Numbered from the stretch's first letter, positions 53,641 through 63,828 are shown. The stretch is 64,000 bases of DNA from Bacteroides fragilis (GCF_002849695.1 NZ_CP018937.1:1798001-1862000); one strand, 5' to 3'. The notes: generated from the sequence alone by a model not told the origin. Program-made: numbers and translations.

Positions 53641-54603
53641 ATGATTATGCGTAATATAAATACAGATTTAATAGATGCAATGAAAATATACTTACCCAAG
53701 GGGAACAATCTTGCAAATGCGCTGATGGACATTCTTTACCTTGGCAAAGAAGCTACTTACAGGCGGTTGCGGGGTGAAGTACCGTTCACTTTTGCCGAAG
53801 TTGCCACCATATCTCAACACATGGGCATTTCTCTTGATAAAATAGTAGGGGCCGATTTGAATGACAACGCTATCGTTAATCTGAATATGTTGCAATGTCA
53901 ACGCCCTGCGGAGACCTATTATTCTATTATTGATTCGTATATAAAGTTGTTCGGTCAATTGATTGAACGGGAAAGTTCGGAAAGAAGTACCTCCTCAAAT
54001 ACCGTTCCGCAAACCCTGTATTTAAAGTATGAAGCCTTATCCAAATTCCAGCTTTTCAAATGGATTTACCAACATGAAAGCACATATGCAGGCAGACATT
54101 ATGAAGATTTGGAGATTCCGGAAAAATTGATTGACAAGCAAAAAGAATTTGTAAATTTATCCCAGCTATTCCAGACAACCAATTATATATGGGATAAAGA
54201 GATATTTATCAGATTGGTCAATGAGATCAAGTTTTTCTTAAATATCAATCTGATATCAGAAGACAGTGTAAAAAGAATAAAGAAGGAATTATTGGTATTA
54301 CTGAATGAATTGGAGAAGATCTCAGCTCAGGGAAAATATTCATCCGGAAAAGATGTGAAAATATATATATCCGATATCAATTTTGAGTCTACATATAGTT
54401 ATGTAGAAACAGATATCTACCATCAATGCCTGATAGGGGTCTTTTCTATTAATTCCATAACTTCGAAAGATGATTTGCTATTTCAGCATTTGAAGGTATG
54501 GATACAGTCATTAAAGAAGTATTCAACTTTGATTTCGCAGAGTGGTGAGGTTCAGCGAATCCATTTCTTTAACCGGCAACAAGAACTGGTGACAAGTTTA
54601 TGA
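53641..54603 (+). CDS. HTH protein, probable fimbrial regulator
   Basis: A 320-residue cytoplasmic protein. Residues about 15-65 form a helix-turn-helix (G-K-E-A-T-Y-R-R-L-R-G-E-V-P-F-T-F, then A-T-I-S-Q-H-M-G-I-S-L-D-K-I-V), followed by about 250 residues of mostly helical sequence without a recognised ligand fold. Its position between divergent pilin genes suggests control of fimbriae. The longer frame from 53575 has no supporting signal; an ATG two codons further (53647) is also possible. Confidence 0.7.
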   Translation: MIMRNINTDLIDAMKIYLPKGNNLANALMDILYLGKEATYRRLRGEVPFTFAEVATISQHMGISLDKIVGADLNDNAIVNLNMLQCQRPAETYYSIIDSYIKLFGQLIERESSERSTSSNTVPQTLYLKYEALSKFQLFKWIYQHESTYAGRHYEDLEIPEKLIDKQKEFVNLSQLFQTTNYIWDKEIFIRLVNEIKFFLNINLISEDSVKRIKKELLVLLNELEKISAQGKYSSGKDVKIYISDINFESTYSYVETDIYHQCLIGVFSINSITSKDDLLFQHLKVWIQSLKKYSTLISQSGEVQRIHFFNRQQELVTSL

Positions 54604-54782
54604 CGAAGTTTCGAAAATGGATACACGTCTTTACACACATTTCCGATTGTTGCATAATTGGACAACAAATTCATGTGAGATGTGATAATAGAAAAATCTT
54701 TGTTTACACCATTCATTAAACGCCACGGATTCCTTCCTGAAAAAGTCCATCTTTGTATCTGAGAAAATAAACCTAAACCCTA

Positions 54783-56954
54783 ATGAAAAAATTAATGGTT
54801 ATTCTGATAACCGGCCTTTTATATATGTCATGTACCGACAGTATGGAAGTGCCCGGAGATGAAGATAGAAATAATACAGAGGATGTATCGGTAAGGTTAG
54901 TGATAACCATACCGGCCTCCACTACATATGCCCGGACGCGAGGAACATTTGCGACGACCGATCATGAGTCTAAAATCAGTGAGATTCAAGTGTTAGTGTT
55001 TGAAGAAGGTAAATATAAGTACCGTGTACCCGGCATATCCATCAACAACACTTCATCCGCTGCTTCTTTTAAAGCTTTATTAAAATCAAACTGTTCGCCT
55101 TTAAAATTACTCATATTAGCCAATGCTACCGATGCGGTAATAGCCAATGAGCCTTCGGTGGATGATAGCGAAGATTTGGTGAAAAAGAACATCAATCTCC
55201 GGTTCAACAATATCACTTCCGATTTTCCAATGTATGGGGAGTATGAATTGCCCGGAGGATTAGAAGCAACGGTTATAAATAATATTACCGGAATAAAGAT
55301 GTTACGTTCCATTGCCCGGGTAGACGTGAAAGCTACGGAAGTGGCAAACTTTAAGTTGTCAGGGGTAAAAGCATATCGTGCCAATGACCACTTGCAGATA
55401 ATACCCGATGAAACCGGAGTCGTCAGGGTTACGCTTCCGAGCGTACCTGCCGGAAGTACCGGAAATGTAAACAGTGTCCTGTATCCTGTATCTGCTGAGA
55501 ACCTGAATGAATTTTCAGCCCAACTCTACTTGCCTGAGGCCGATTCACCAGCCCCGGACAATCGGGTTAGTCAGGCAACCTGTATTGTTGTGGAGGGTTA
55601 TTATGAAGGAAGTGATCAACCGGGTTACTACCGTATGGATTTTGATCCCGATAATGTTGAAAATGCTTTCGGGCAAGTACTTCGTAATCATAAGTATATT
55701 TTCAATATAAAGAAGGTCTCAGGTCCGGGGTGGGGTAGTCCGGACGAAGCGGCGAATAATCGTTCTGCCCATATCGTAGCCGAAGTACAGGCATGGGATG
55801 ATTATACCATTGACATGAGTTTCGATGGAGAACATCATTTTGGGGTGTCTTCGCGAGAGATCATCCTCAAGAACAAAGCCGGTTCGGCAGGAATCATCAG
55901 TGTGAATACCGATCTTCCGGATTATACTTTACAATGGGCCGACGCGGCAGGAACTCCCCAAGGAACCGCCGACCAGTCATTAGCAAATGAATTCTTTAAA
56001 GTAGAAAAAACACAGAATGGGAGTCAACTGGTGATTACAGCTCTGCAGAACAATTCGGCAAGCAATATCCGCCGTACTCAAAACTTTATGATTACAGCCC
56101 ATCGCTGGCGTATTTTAGTGAATATACAGCAGAGATATGATGTAGCTGCCTACAAAACAATTGATCTTTTAACATTCAATGCCGGTTTGGGATATCTGGG
56201 AACGAATATCATTGGCTCTGGCAATGCAGAGGCGCGCGCAACCGGTCTTCGCGGAATACTCAATAATCAAAATAATTTCGGTCCGGCCGGAACAGTTGAA
56301 TGCGGAGGATATAATCTGATTGGCGTGAGTGCGAGCAATAATAATCTGACAGATGCTCTTTTCGCGGCTTTTGATGTCGTTTATGTCCATTATATGAGCA
56401 ATTCTTTATTCGGGATCTCGGATGCCCAGAAAGCGCACAATTGGGTGAAAGCTAAAAGGAACCGTGTCTTGATTGTTTCTTATGATGCCAGTGATGTCAG
56501 CCAGAATTTATTAAAAGAGATATTGGGTGGTAATAGTGGCATTTCTTTTATCAGAAGTAATACCGGAGCATTTCCTTTGGCAAACCCGGTAGACAGTAAT
56601 CGTTATTTTACTAGCACCGGTCCTTTTACCAGTGGTTCATATACTCCTGTCAGCACTGGTTTTTCCTTACGCAATTACGATTCTTTTCATGGTGAGATAT
56701 TGCTTAATACCGATGCTTCTAAAGGCATCACTCCTATATTGATGGGATCTTCAGGAGGAATTGTTTTAGGCATAGACTACTCAAGAAGAATAGTCTATTG
56801 GGGCGATACGGATATAGGCAACTCGGGAACAGGTACAGGAGGGACCACTAATAATCGTATAAATAATGATGATGGGACCATTAATAATGATGCCTCCAAA
56901 CTGATAGCCAATGTTTTTGCCTGGATAGCGGAGACTGTACTGTATGGAGAGTGA
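54783..56954 (+). CDS. Large fimbrillin-like lipoprotein, putative tip subunit
   Basis: A 723-residue lipoprotein with lipobox Y-M-S-C (cysteine 17). Residues about 30-360 resemble FimA/Mfa N- and C-terminal pilin domains (I-S-E-I-Q-V-L-V-F-E-E and N-H-K-Y-I-F-N-I-K). A short immunoglobulin-like stretch follows (about 355-455). The last 260 residues (from I-D-L-L-T-F-N-A-G) alternate strands and helices, with V-V-Y-V-H-Y, R-V-L-I-V-S-Y-D-A and a final A-N-V-F-A-W-I-A-E helix, like the class-I glutamine-amidotransferase-like fold. A tip or adhesin role is inferred from size and locus. Confidence 0.65.
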   Translation: MKKLMVILITGLLYMSCTDSMEVPGDEDRNNTEDVSVRLVITIPASTTYARTRGTFATTDHESKISEIQVLVFEEGKYKYRVPGISINNTSSAASFKALLKSNCSPLKLLILANATDAVIANEPSVDDSEDLVKKNINLRFNNITSDFPMYGEYELPGGLEATVINNITGIKMLRSIARVDVKATEVANFKLSGVKAYRANDHLQIIPDETGVVRVTLPSVPAGSTGNVNSVLYPVSAENLNEFSAQLYLPEADSPAPDNRVSQATCIVVEGYYEGSDQPGYYRMDFDPDNVENAFGQVLRNHKYIFNIKKVSGPGWGSPDEAANNRSAHIVAEVQAWDDYTIDMSFDGEHHFGVSSREIILKNKAGSAGIISVNTDLPDYTLQWADAAGTPQGTADQSLANEFFKVEKTQNGSQLVITALQNNSASNIRRTQNFMITAHRWRILVNIQQRYDVAAYKTIDLLTFNAGLGYLGTNIIGSGNAEARATGLRGILNNQNNFGPAGTVECGGYNLIGVSASNNNLTDALFAAFDVVYVHYMSNSLFGISDAQKAHNWVKAKRNRVLIVSYDASDVSQNLLKEILGGNSGISFIRSNTGAFPLANPVDSNRYFTSTGPFTSGSYTPVSTGFSLRNYDSFHGEILLNTDASKGITPILMGSSGGIVLGIDYSRRIVYWGDTDIGNSGTGTGGTTNNRINNDDGTINNDASKLIANVFAWIAETVLYGE

Positions 56955-56957
56955 TTA

Positions 56958-57908
56958 CTATTCTCCGAGTGTAGTAAGCAAATCGTACGAAGGTACAAAA
57001 AACAATGTGCCTGTTACCGGAGTACTGAAGTCCAACAAACGATCGGTGTTCCCCACAGGGTCACCAATAAACATGTTCTCCAACATTTTGCGGGTAGTAC
57101 TGAAGGTGCTGGCATAGCCGATAAAGTATGTTCCATATTCTCCTTTAGAAGTGTTGGCAAACGGCATATTGGCACGTACGATTTTCAAATCGTCACCGAT
57201 ATTGGTTACGGCATTGTGGGCATTTTGCGGTTTCTCTTCGTCCGACAATTCCACATCATTATATTTGCGGCGGCCAATCACCTTTTCTTGTGCTTCGACT
57301 GGAAGCGAGTTCCATGCTATCATGTCATGGATATATTTCTGCACAAAAACGTAACTGCCTCCTGCGAATTGCGGGTCTTCGTCACCGACAACTGCAAAAT
57401 GATAAGGGTTTTCATCTACGGCCGGATTCTCCGTACCGTCTACAAAACCGATGATCGCTTTTCCGTCCATATATCTGAACCCGTGTGTTTCATCGATGGA
57501 TTCTGCCACACCTTTGAGTTTTTCGTCAATTATAGAGGCAAATTCAAAACAGAGACCCATCTGTTTAGCCCGGATGTGCAGTAACAGGTCGCCCGGGGTA
57601 GATACAGCTATATATTTATCTCCTTTTATCTCTTCAAAGGTACTTAACTCTTTAGGTTTGTTCAACTCCGGAAAAAGTCTGCTCCAGGCATCGGCACCAA
57701 ACCCCATCGTGCAGCTAAATTGCATATCAGGAAAACGGTTACGCATACTGCGTATCAGGGCGGAGAAATTAGCACATACATCTTTTACTTGCTTGATTGC
57801 ATCGTCCGATTGCTTCAGTCCATAAACAATAAAAATAGCGTTTTCGCCTTGTTTCTCAGTTACATCTTGTGGTATATTTCCACCGAATAATTCTTCATGT
57901 ACATTCAT
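56958..57908 (-). CDS. Dyp-type heme peroxidase
   Basis: A 316-residue peroxidase. The family motif G-x-x-D-G is present as G-F-V-D-G-T-E-N-P near residue 153, with the distal catalytic aspartate; the later A-N-M-P-F and G-T-Y-F-I-G-Y-A-S segments and the ending F-F-V-P-S-Y-D-L-L are typical of the bacterial B/YfeX-like class. No Tat or Sec signal, so cytoplasmic. It uses peroxide to oxidise small molecules; the physiological substrate is unknown. Confidence 0.92.
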   Translation of the reverse strand: MNVHEELFGGNIPQDVTEKQGENAIFIVYGLKQSDDAIKQVKDVCANFSALIRSMRNRFPDMQFSCTMGFGADAWSRLFPELNKPKELSTFEEIKGDKYIAVSTPGDLLLHIRAKQMGLCFEFASIIDEKLKGVAESIDETHGFRYMDGKAIIGFVDGTENPAVDENPYHFAVVGDEDPQFAGGSYVFVQKYIHDMIAWNSLPVEAQEKVIGRRKYNDVELSDEEKPQNAHNAVTNIGDDLKIVRANMPFANTSKGEYGTYFIGYASTFSTTRKMLENMFIGDPVGNTDRLLDFSTPVTGTLFFVPSYDLLTTLGE

Positions 57909-58035
57909 ACTTTCCTATATTTTAAAGTTGTTGTTTATTGTAGTCGGTCTGATCTGATCAAATCAGATTTTATTCTTTTCTATATATCATATAACTTAAA
58001 AGACTTGGCTTAGGTTCATTCGGAGGTTTGATTTT

Positions 58036-58088
58036 GTTCACCACAGGATACATCGGCAAACATACCTTGTATAAACTCTGTGGTGAAC
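58036..58088. repeat. CCACAGAG-family inverted repeat, copy D (likely terminator of susCD)
   Basis: GTTCACCACAGGA (58036-58048) pairs with CTCTGTGGTGAAC (58076-58088) at 11 of 13 positions. It lies 35 bases after the SusD stop on the minus strand. The rest of 57909-58122 shows nothing else. Confidence 0.6.
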
Positions 58089-58122
58089 TTTGTTATATTA
58101 CGGTTTTACGTATTTGGCGACA

Positions 58123-60210
58123 TTACTCAAGCGCTTTTCCTGTACCGACAGGCCAATATGGATTCTGATACATCATGGATGTATTGATGTCTTCCGGATT
58201 GGTGGCCGACAATTGCAAATCCTGTAGTCCGAGTGGTTCCAGATAATAAGCTTTTTTCCAGGTATATCCGTCATAAAGTTGATTATTCGTTTGTGTCCTT
58301 CGCAGTGGTCGTACGTATTTCCCGTCCGATTTCGGCGACATGTTGGCAGATGTGCTGCCATCGGCTACTACAGCAGACTTTTCATTTCCGTCTTTATCCG
58401 TGGTTGTGTAGAGTTTATAGGCTTCATCCCAGAAGTTGATGCCTTCTACAATATACGGTTGTGTAAATAACCGGTCCCAAGAGCGCCATCTCTTCAGGTC
58501 ATCCCAGCGCATGCCCTCGGCGATAAATTCGCAGCGGCGTTCACGGCGAATATTGTAAAGCGTCGCATCTACCATTCGGTCTCCCGAGTAAACTCCGAGG
58601 TCGTCTTCGCGGCTCAGATCCGTACTATTGATCGTCTTCTGATAGTCTTCATCGACACCGGCACGTCTGCGAATGGCTTTCCAGTAGTCCTGTGCTTTAC
58701 TGTCTAACGAACCATTCTTCTCATAACAAGCCTCGATGTAGTTAAGATATGCTTCGGAAACACGAAAAATAGGACAGGCATTGGTCCCCAGCAATTCGTC
58801 CGATCTGCTTTGTTCGTCATCATACGGATAGAACTTACGGGAACGATAACCGGTGATATCACGTGTCTGTTCCTGATCACTGATTACTGTAGATTTTACC
58901 CAAGGTACAGGTACGGGATTCGTTACCATGTTTCCCGCCTGGTCCTTATTGTAATTCTTCACTGTATCTGCTCTTTCATCTGTCATCCACGCATCTTTTT
59001 CTCCCCACACAAACAGTTGCAAGCGCTCGTCGCGGTCTTTCTTTTCATCAGAAACCGTTCTGTCATCAATAGCATTGTTGCTTGCATAGATAGGCATACC
59101 GTCTTTCATCAGAAATGTTTTGATCAGTGAACGTGTCAGTCCGGTGCGGTCTCCGTTTTTAAGGCGTGCACCTACACAATGTGATACGGTAAGTGACAGG
59201 TTATATTGTTTCCACAGCAGTACTTCTTCCACATTCGAAAGATCCGGCTGGCTGAACATTTCGAAATAAGGATTCCACCCATAAAGTGTATTGTATGGAG
59301 GATTCATTACATGCGAGTTTTCTGCCAGTTGAACATGATCGGCAACTGCTGCCGCTGCTTGCATTGCTTCCGTCAGGAAGAAGTTTATTTCTCCTGCTAT
59401 ATCGAATGTTTTTCCACTGTTATAGCTCATTACGGCTCCGGGCCATGTTGGATCACCCGGTACGCGCCCCGTTCCCTGATGATATTTCTCGAAGGTTGCT
59501 TCGAACAGTGCAACTCTTGATTTCAGCACCAATGCAGCCTGTTTGTTAATACGCTGGTTATTCTGGAAACCACGTTCTTTCAGGCGGCTGATAGCTTCGT
59601 CAAGATCTTTTAGAATGAAGCGTGCCACTTCATTGCGTGGTGCGCGCTGACTTTTCTTGATCAGTGTTTCGGAGTCGTCCGGCAATACTTCGGTAATGAT
59701 GGGATAATCGCCAAAACGTACCAACGCGTTATAATACGCCAGGGCACGGAAGAAATAAGCCTCTCCGATATACTGCTTCAACAATTCTGCATCTCCGGGA
59801 ATCGTACCCTCTTTCTCTTTCGGCAGTACTTGTTCAAAGAGATAATTCCACACACGAATGCGGTTCAGAGGTTCCTGAATATTTTTCCCTTCGGGCACCT
59901 GTTTGTTTCCCGCAAAATAATCAAGGTTTCCATCATCACTCAATAAATTGTCGGTGTTAGCATCATTTCTTACCACTCCGGAGTTCCATGCCCTTTGGTG
60001 ATACATCTTGGTTGTATTTGAATTTTCAAGGTAGTCGTCATAGTAATTGATAACATAGCTTCCCACTTGATCTACTGTGTTGAAGTAATCTTCCGGAGTG
60101 ATATCACTGATTGGCGAACGGTCCAGGAAGTCGTTGCATGAAGTCAGTGCCAGTCCGCCCATTCCGATTAACGAGCAGAAACAGATATGTTTTAGTTTTA
60201 GTTTCATCAT
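58123..60210 (-). CDS. SusD/RagB-family nutrient-binding lipoprotein
   Basis: A 695-residue surface lipoprotein. Start 60210 gives a signal ending L-T-S-C-N-D with lipobox cysteine, 13 bp after the SusC stop. SusD features are R-S-P-I-S-D-I-T-P-E-D-Y-F, A-Y-F-F-R-A-L-A-Y-Y-N-A-L-V-R-F-G-D and the C-terminal R-R-E-R-R-C-E-F-I-A-E-G-M-R-W-D-D-L-K-R-W. It is longer than classical SusD (about 550). It captures the substrate for SusC; no glycosidase lies nearby to suggest which glycan or other nutrient. Confidence 0.95.
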   Translation of the reverse strand: MMKLKLKHICFCSLIGMGGLALTSCNDFLDRSPISDITPEDYFNTVDQVGSYVINYYDDYLENSNTTKMYHQRAWNSGVVRNDANTDNLLSDDGNLDYFAGNKQVPEGKNIQEPLNRIRVWNYLFEQVLPKEKEGTIPGDAELLKQYIGEAYFFRALAYYNALVRFGDYPIITEVLPDDSETLIKKSQRAPRNEVARFILKDLDEAISRLKERGFQNNQRINKQAALVLKSRVALFEATFEKYHQGTGRVPGDPTWPGAVMSYNSGKTFDIAGEINFFLTEAMQAAAAVADHVQLAENSHVMNPPYNTLYGWNPYFEMFSQPDLSNVEEVLLWKQYNLSLTVSHCVGARLKNGDRTGLTRSLIKTFLMKDGMPIYASNNAIDDRTVSDEKKDRDERLQLFVWGEKDAWMTDERADTVKNYNKDQAGNMVTNPVPVPWVKSTVISDQEQTRDITGYRSRKFYPYDDEQSRSDELLGTNACPIFRVSEAYLNYIEACYEKNGSLDSKAQDYWKAIRRRAGVDEDYQKTINSTDLSREDDLGVYSGDRMVDATLYNIRRERRCEFIAEGMRWDDLKRWRSWDRLFTQPYIVEGINFWDEAYKLYTTTDKDGNEKSAVVADGSTSANMSPKSDGKYVRPLRRTQTNNQLYDGYTWKKAYYLEPLGLQDLQLSATNPEDINTSMMYQNPYWPVGTGKALE

Positions 60211-60223
60211 TTGTCTGGTAAAA

Positions 60224-63200
60224 TTAGAAGTTAACATTTAAGCCGATAGAAATCGTTCTCTGCAAAGGATAGAGCTTACCGTCTCCCCAGTCGCTACCCA
60301 ATAATTCCGGATCAAATACTCCGCTGATTCCCGAGAAGGTCAGCAGATTGTCTCCGGACACATAAACACGTACCGATTCCATTGCTGCTTTCCGGGTCCA
60401 TGTTTTGGGCAGAGTGTAGCCAATCTGGGCATTCTTCAGACGGCAATATGCGGCATTCTGTAGATATCCGCTTTGTACTTTCTGGTTTTTATCCGTATTA
60501 AAATAGGGTTTTGGGTAGTAAGCATTAGTGTTTGCACCGAGAGGATCACCTTCCGGACGCCAATAGTCCATGTGCTCTTTGAATGCAGTTGATTGCCATA
60601 ATCCGCCATTTGCTCCCCAGAAGTACGGACCGTCCAACCAGTAATCTCTTTTCATCACTCCCTGCAGGAATACTGAGAAATCGAATCCTTTCCATGCTCC
60701 GGTCAGTGTCAGACCGAAATTATACCTGGGTGTGCTGTTACCGATAATTGTTAAGTCACCATGATCTTCCAGAGTGTTCGATCCGTTGTTAACCCCTTCT
60801 TTTCCATCCAGGTTTGCATACATAATGTCACCGGCTCCCCAGTTTGTTCCCCAGTTGGGTGTGCCTCCGTTGGCCAGGTGCGCATTCATTTCCTCTTGGG
60901 TTTGTGCGATGCCAACAGTTTTGTATCCCCAGATGTCACCCAATATCTGTCCATTATAGTATACGTCCGAAGAGAGTGAATTCGTCGGGTTTGGATATTT
61001 CAGTATCTTACGTTTTCCATCAGATAAAACGAATCGCGCACTATAATCAAACTCGCTGATGCGGTCTCTCCATGAGAGCTCCAGCTCCCAACCGTATGAT
61101 TTCATGTCGCAGTTGTTCACTTGAGGGGGTAGAGCTCCCAGTACGGGGGGTAATATAGGAGCAGGACCTATCATATCGTATGTGTAACGGTTATAATAAC
61201 CGACCGATCCTGTCAGGCGATTATTGAGCAAACCAAAATCCAGACCGAGATCCCATGATTCAATGGTTTCCCATGTCATCAGTGAATTAACGATGCCCGG
61301 CAGTTGAGCTGTATTTTGTTTCTTGCCGTCGATCAGCCATCCGGAATTGGCAGATCCCGTAATCATATTTTGATAAAAGGGATACCAGGCATTGGCCTTA
61401 TCCGTGTTGTTGTTGCCAAGCTGCCCCCAAGAGCCCCTCAGCTTTAAGGTGCCGATAATACCGGCCAAAGGACGGAAGAAATCTTCGCGTGCTATATTCC
61501 ATCCGGCTGAAAAAGAAGGGAACAATCCCCAACGCTTATCGCCTACAAACCGTGAAGAACCGTCATAACGCAGATTGGCTTCTAACATATACCGCTCTTT
61601 GTAGTTATAGTTCACACGTCCGAAGAAACCGGCAATTGCTCTTTCGCGTGCCCATGCATTTGCCTTCTGATTGTCCTGAGTCAATCCTAAAGAAGGAACA
61701 TTCGAACTGATCAGGTCAGTTCCGAATCCGGTCATTCCGCTTGGCCGGAAAAGTTCGGCGTTGAAACCACCCATCACTTTAAAATAATGATCACCGATTG
61801 TTTTTGCATAGTCGCTGTAAATGTTGCCGGAGAAGTAATCTTCATCTTCACGTTCGTCCTGAACCTCTGAATATCCGGCCGCTCCACCGTTCCACGACAA
61901 TAAGTAAGGTTTGTTGTTCACGTCATATCCATAGATCGGTAATACTGCCCAATGTTGCTTTCGTGTATAGGTACGCATACTTCCCTCTACTACAATTCGC
62001 CAGTCTTTGACGGGCTCGAAGATAGCTTGCAGCTGATTGGTATACCAGTTTTTCTGGCTCGTTTGCACACCTCCCTCTTCCAACTGAATGATTTCCATAT
62101 TGGGCATGTAATGACCGTTCGGATCCATGGGAGCACAGGTCGGCCAGCGGCGGGCAATGTTATGAAAAAATGCGCCTGTCATGTAAGTTGGGCGGTCATA
62201 GTCTTCACGGGTCCATTTGCTCGTGTAGTTTAACGTGATCCACTCCGCAGGTTTTGCCGAGATTTTAGCATTCATCGTATAACGGTTGAAGTTATCTTCG
62301 CCGTGCTTGATAAGGCCATTCTGATTCAGGAAACTGCCGCTGATCATATAAGTCAGCTTCTCTGTTCCTCCACTGATACTGAGGTTGTGTTCCGTAGAGG
62401 GTGTCCAGCTTTTATAAAACTCTTTGAACCAGTCTGTATTGGCAAAAGATCCTGCATAGCTTTTCCATTTGCCGTCCGGTCCGGCTTCCAGCCCGTAATA
62501 CTCGGGAGTGGAAGGATCGGTAAACTTTCCGTTTTGGAAGTCCAGAATATTTTGCAATGCTTTTTCGTCAAAGGTAGGAGATTCCCCACCATTGGTCGAA
62601 GCCCGGTTAAAATACTGCGCAAAGGTGTAAGAATCCACCATGTCAGGCAACTGAATGGCATCCGAGAAACGTACATTACCCGAATAGTTTACACGTGTTT
62701 TGCCACTTTTACCACTCTTCGTAGTGATCAGGATGACCCCGAATGCCGCACGCGCACCATAGATCGATGAAGAAGCTGCATCCTTCAGTACAGATACCGA
62801 TTCAATATCATTCGGGTTGACTGTATTCATGTCTCCTTCGATTCCATCGATCAGTACCAACGGACTACTGCTCGAACCATCGCTTATCGTACCTGCTCCT
62901 CGGATATTTACGTTTAGTTCGCCATCCAGTGTACCACCGCTACTGCCCACGGACATATTCAGTCCCGGAATAACTCCTTGCAGTGCCTGTGACACATTCT
63001 GTACGGGGCGCGACTCCAGGACGTCCGCATTGACCATACTTACAGATCCGGTAACGTTTACTTTCTTTTGTGAACCATAGCCCACAACTACCACTTCATC
63101 CAGTTGCTTTGAATCTTCCTGCATGGTGATATGGAGTTCCTTTCCGGTCACTTCCGTTGTGACAGTTTTGTAACCGATAAATGAAAACTCGAGGATAGCT

Positions 63201-63493
63201 CCTTTGGGAGTGTCAATAGAGAACTTTCCGTCCAAGTCGGTGATGGTTCCCGTATTGGTGCCCTGCACTTTTACGGAAACTCCGATAAGTGGTTCACCCG
63301 TGTTGTCGATGATTACACCGGTGGCTTTCACGGTTTGTTGTTGTATACTGGCAGTCGCTTGTGTTTTGTAAGTATCGGTCGTCGCTTGTGCCGACTGTGC
63401 GCACCACAGCAACAAAGTAGCAACTACTGTTTTCAGGCAGTGTTTTTCCCATACTCTTGTAAACCTTAAGGATAGGTTACTTTTTTTCGTCAT
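60224..63493 (-). CDS. SusC/RagA-family TonB-dependent transporter
   Basis: A 1089-residue outer-membrane transporter. After a long signal region (about 1-38) comes a carboxypeptidase-D-like domain (about 55-130: G-V-I-I-D-N-T-G-E-P-L-I-G-V-S-V), the segment L-D-E-V-V-V-V-G-Y-G-S-Q, and a plug with D-V-L-E-S-R-P, N-I-R-G and D-A-A-S-S-S-I-Y-G-A-R-A-A-F-G-V-I. The large barrel ends in a C-terminal aromatic strand (I-G-L-N-V-N-F). It pairs with the SusD gene downstream. No sigma/anti-sigma or hybrid sensor gene is visible next to it. Confidence 0.96.
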   Translation of the reverse strand: MTKKSNLSLRFTRVWEKHCLKTVVATLLLWCAQSAQATTDTYKTQATASIQQQTVKATGVIIDNTGEPLIGVSVKVQGTNTGTITDLDGKFSIDTPKGAILEFSFIGYKTVTTEVTGKELHITMQEDSKQLDEVVVVGYGSQKKVNVTGSVSMVNADVLESRPVQNVSQALQGVIPGLNMSVGSSGGTLDGELNVNIRGAGTISDGSSSSPLVLIDGIEGDMNTVNPNDIESVSVLKDAASSSIYGARAAFGVILITTKSGKSGKTRVNYSGNVRFSDAIQLPDMVDSYTFAQYFNRASTNGGESPTFDEKALQNILDFQNGKFTDPSTPEYYGLEAGPDGKWKSYAGSFANTDWFKEFYKSWTPSTEHNLSISGGTEKLTYMISGSFLNQNGLIKHGEDNFNRYTMNAKISAKPAEWITLNYTSKWTREDYDRPTYMTGAFFHNIARRWPTCAPMDPNGHYMPNMEIIQLEEGGVQTSQKNWYTNQLQAIFEPVKDWRIVVEGSMRTYTRKQHWAVLPIYGYDVNNKPYLLSWNGGAAGYSEVQDEREDEDYFSGNIYSDYAKTIGDHYFKVMGGFNAELFRPSGMTGFGTDLISSNVPSLGLTQDNQKANAWARERAIAGFFGRVNYNYKERYMLEANLRYDGSSRFVGDKRWGLFPSFSAGWNIAREDFFRPLAGIIGTLKLRGSWGQLGNNNTDKANAWYPFYQNMITGSANSGWLIDGKKQNTAQLPGIVNSLMTWETIESWDLGLDFGLLNNRLTGSVGYYNRYTYDMIGPAPILPPVLGALPPQVNNCDMKSYGWELELSWRDRISEFDYSARFVLSDGKRKILKYPNPTNSLSSDVYYNGQILGDIWGYKTVGIAQTQEEMNAHLANGGTPNWGTNWGAGDIMYANLDGKEGVNNGSNTLEDHGDLTIIGNSTPRYNFGLTLTGAWKGFDFSVFLQGVMKRDYWLDGPYFWGANGGLWQSTAFKEHMDYWRPEGDPLGANTNAYYPKPYFNTDKNQKVQSGYLQNAAYCRLKNAQIGYTLPKTWTRKAAMESVRVYVSGDNLLTFSGISGVFDPELLGSDWGDGKLYPLQRTISIGLNVNF

Positions 63494-63736
63494 AAATTAA
63501 TAGGTTTGAGTTAAACATGTTTTTCAGTTTTTTACTTCTTTTGCAACTCCGTCCTCATTTCGGAATCGAAGTCTTGTTAGTTTTTGTTTTCTTCTACTTT
63601 TTCATAATTTTTCTTTTAAGTGATACAATTATTCCGGTTTCTCTGAAAAGAAACTAATTGATGAAGTAGACAAAGATTATGCCAGATGTGAAAAGATGGT
63701 ATAAGGCACTAATGAAGTATAATACGGGGATGTAAA

Positions 63737-63773
63737 TGTGGAATTCACCACAATTTTGTGGAATAAATCCACA
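63737..63773. promoter_or_regulatory. Nested palindrome between susC and the next gene
   Basis: Four TGTGG/CCACA motifs form nested inverted repeats: TGTGGA (63737-63742) with TCCACA (63768-63773), and CCACAA with TTGTGG around the centre (63748-63761). TGTGGAAT is also directly repeated 20 bp apart. In the 335-bp gap 63494-63828 this is the main recognisable feature and could be an operator for either divergent unit. A minus-strand TAAGTTTG at 63811-63804 is a possible distant susC -7 box. Confidence 0.45.
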
Positions 63774-63828
63774 AACAAAATCCGCTTGACGTTGTTGTTG
63801 TATCAAACTTAAATTAATAGAAACCCAA

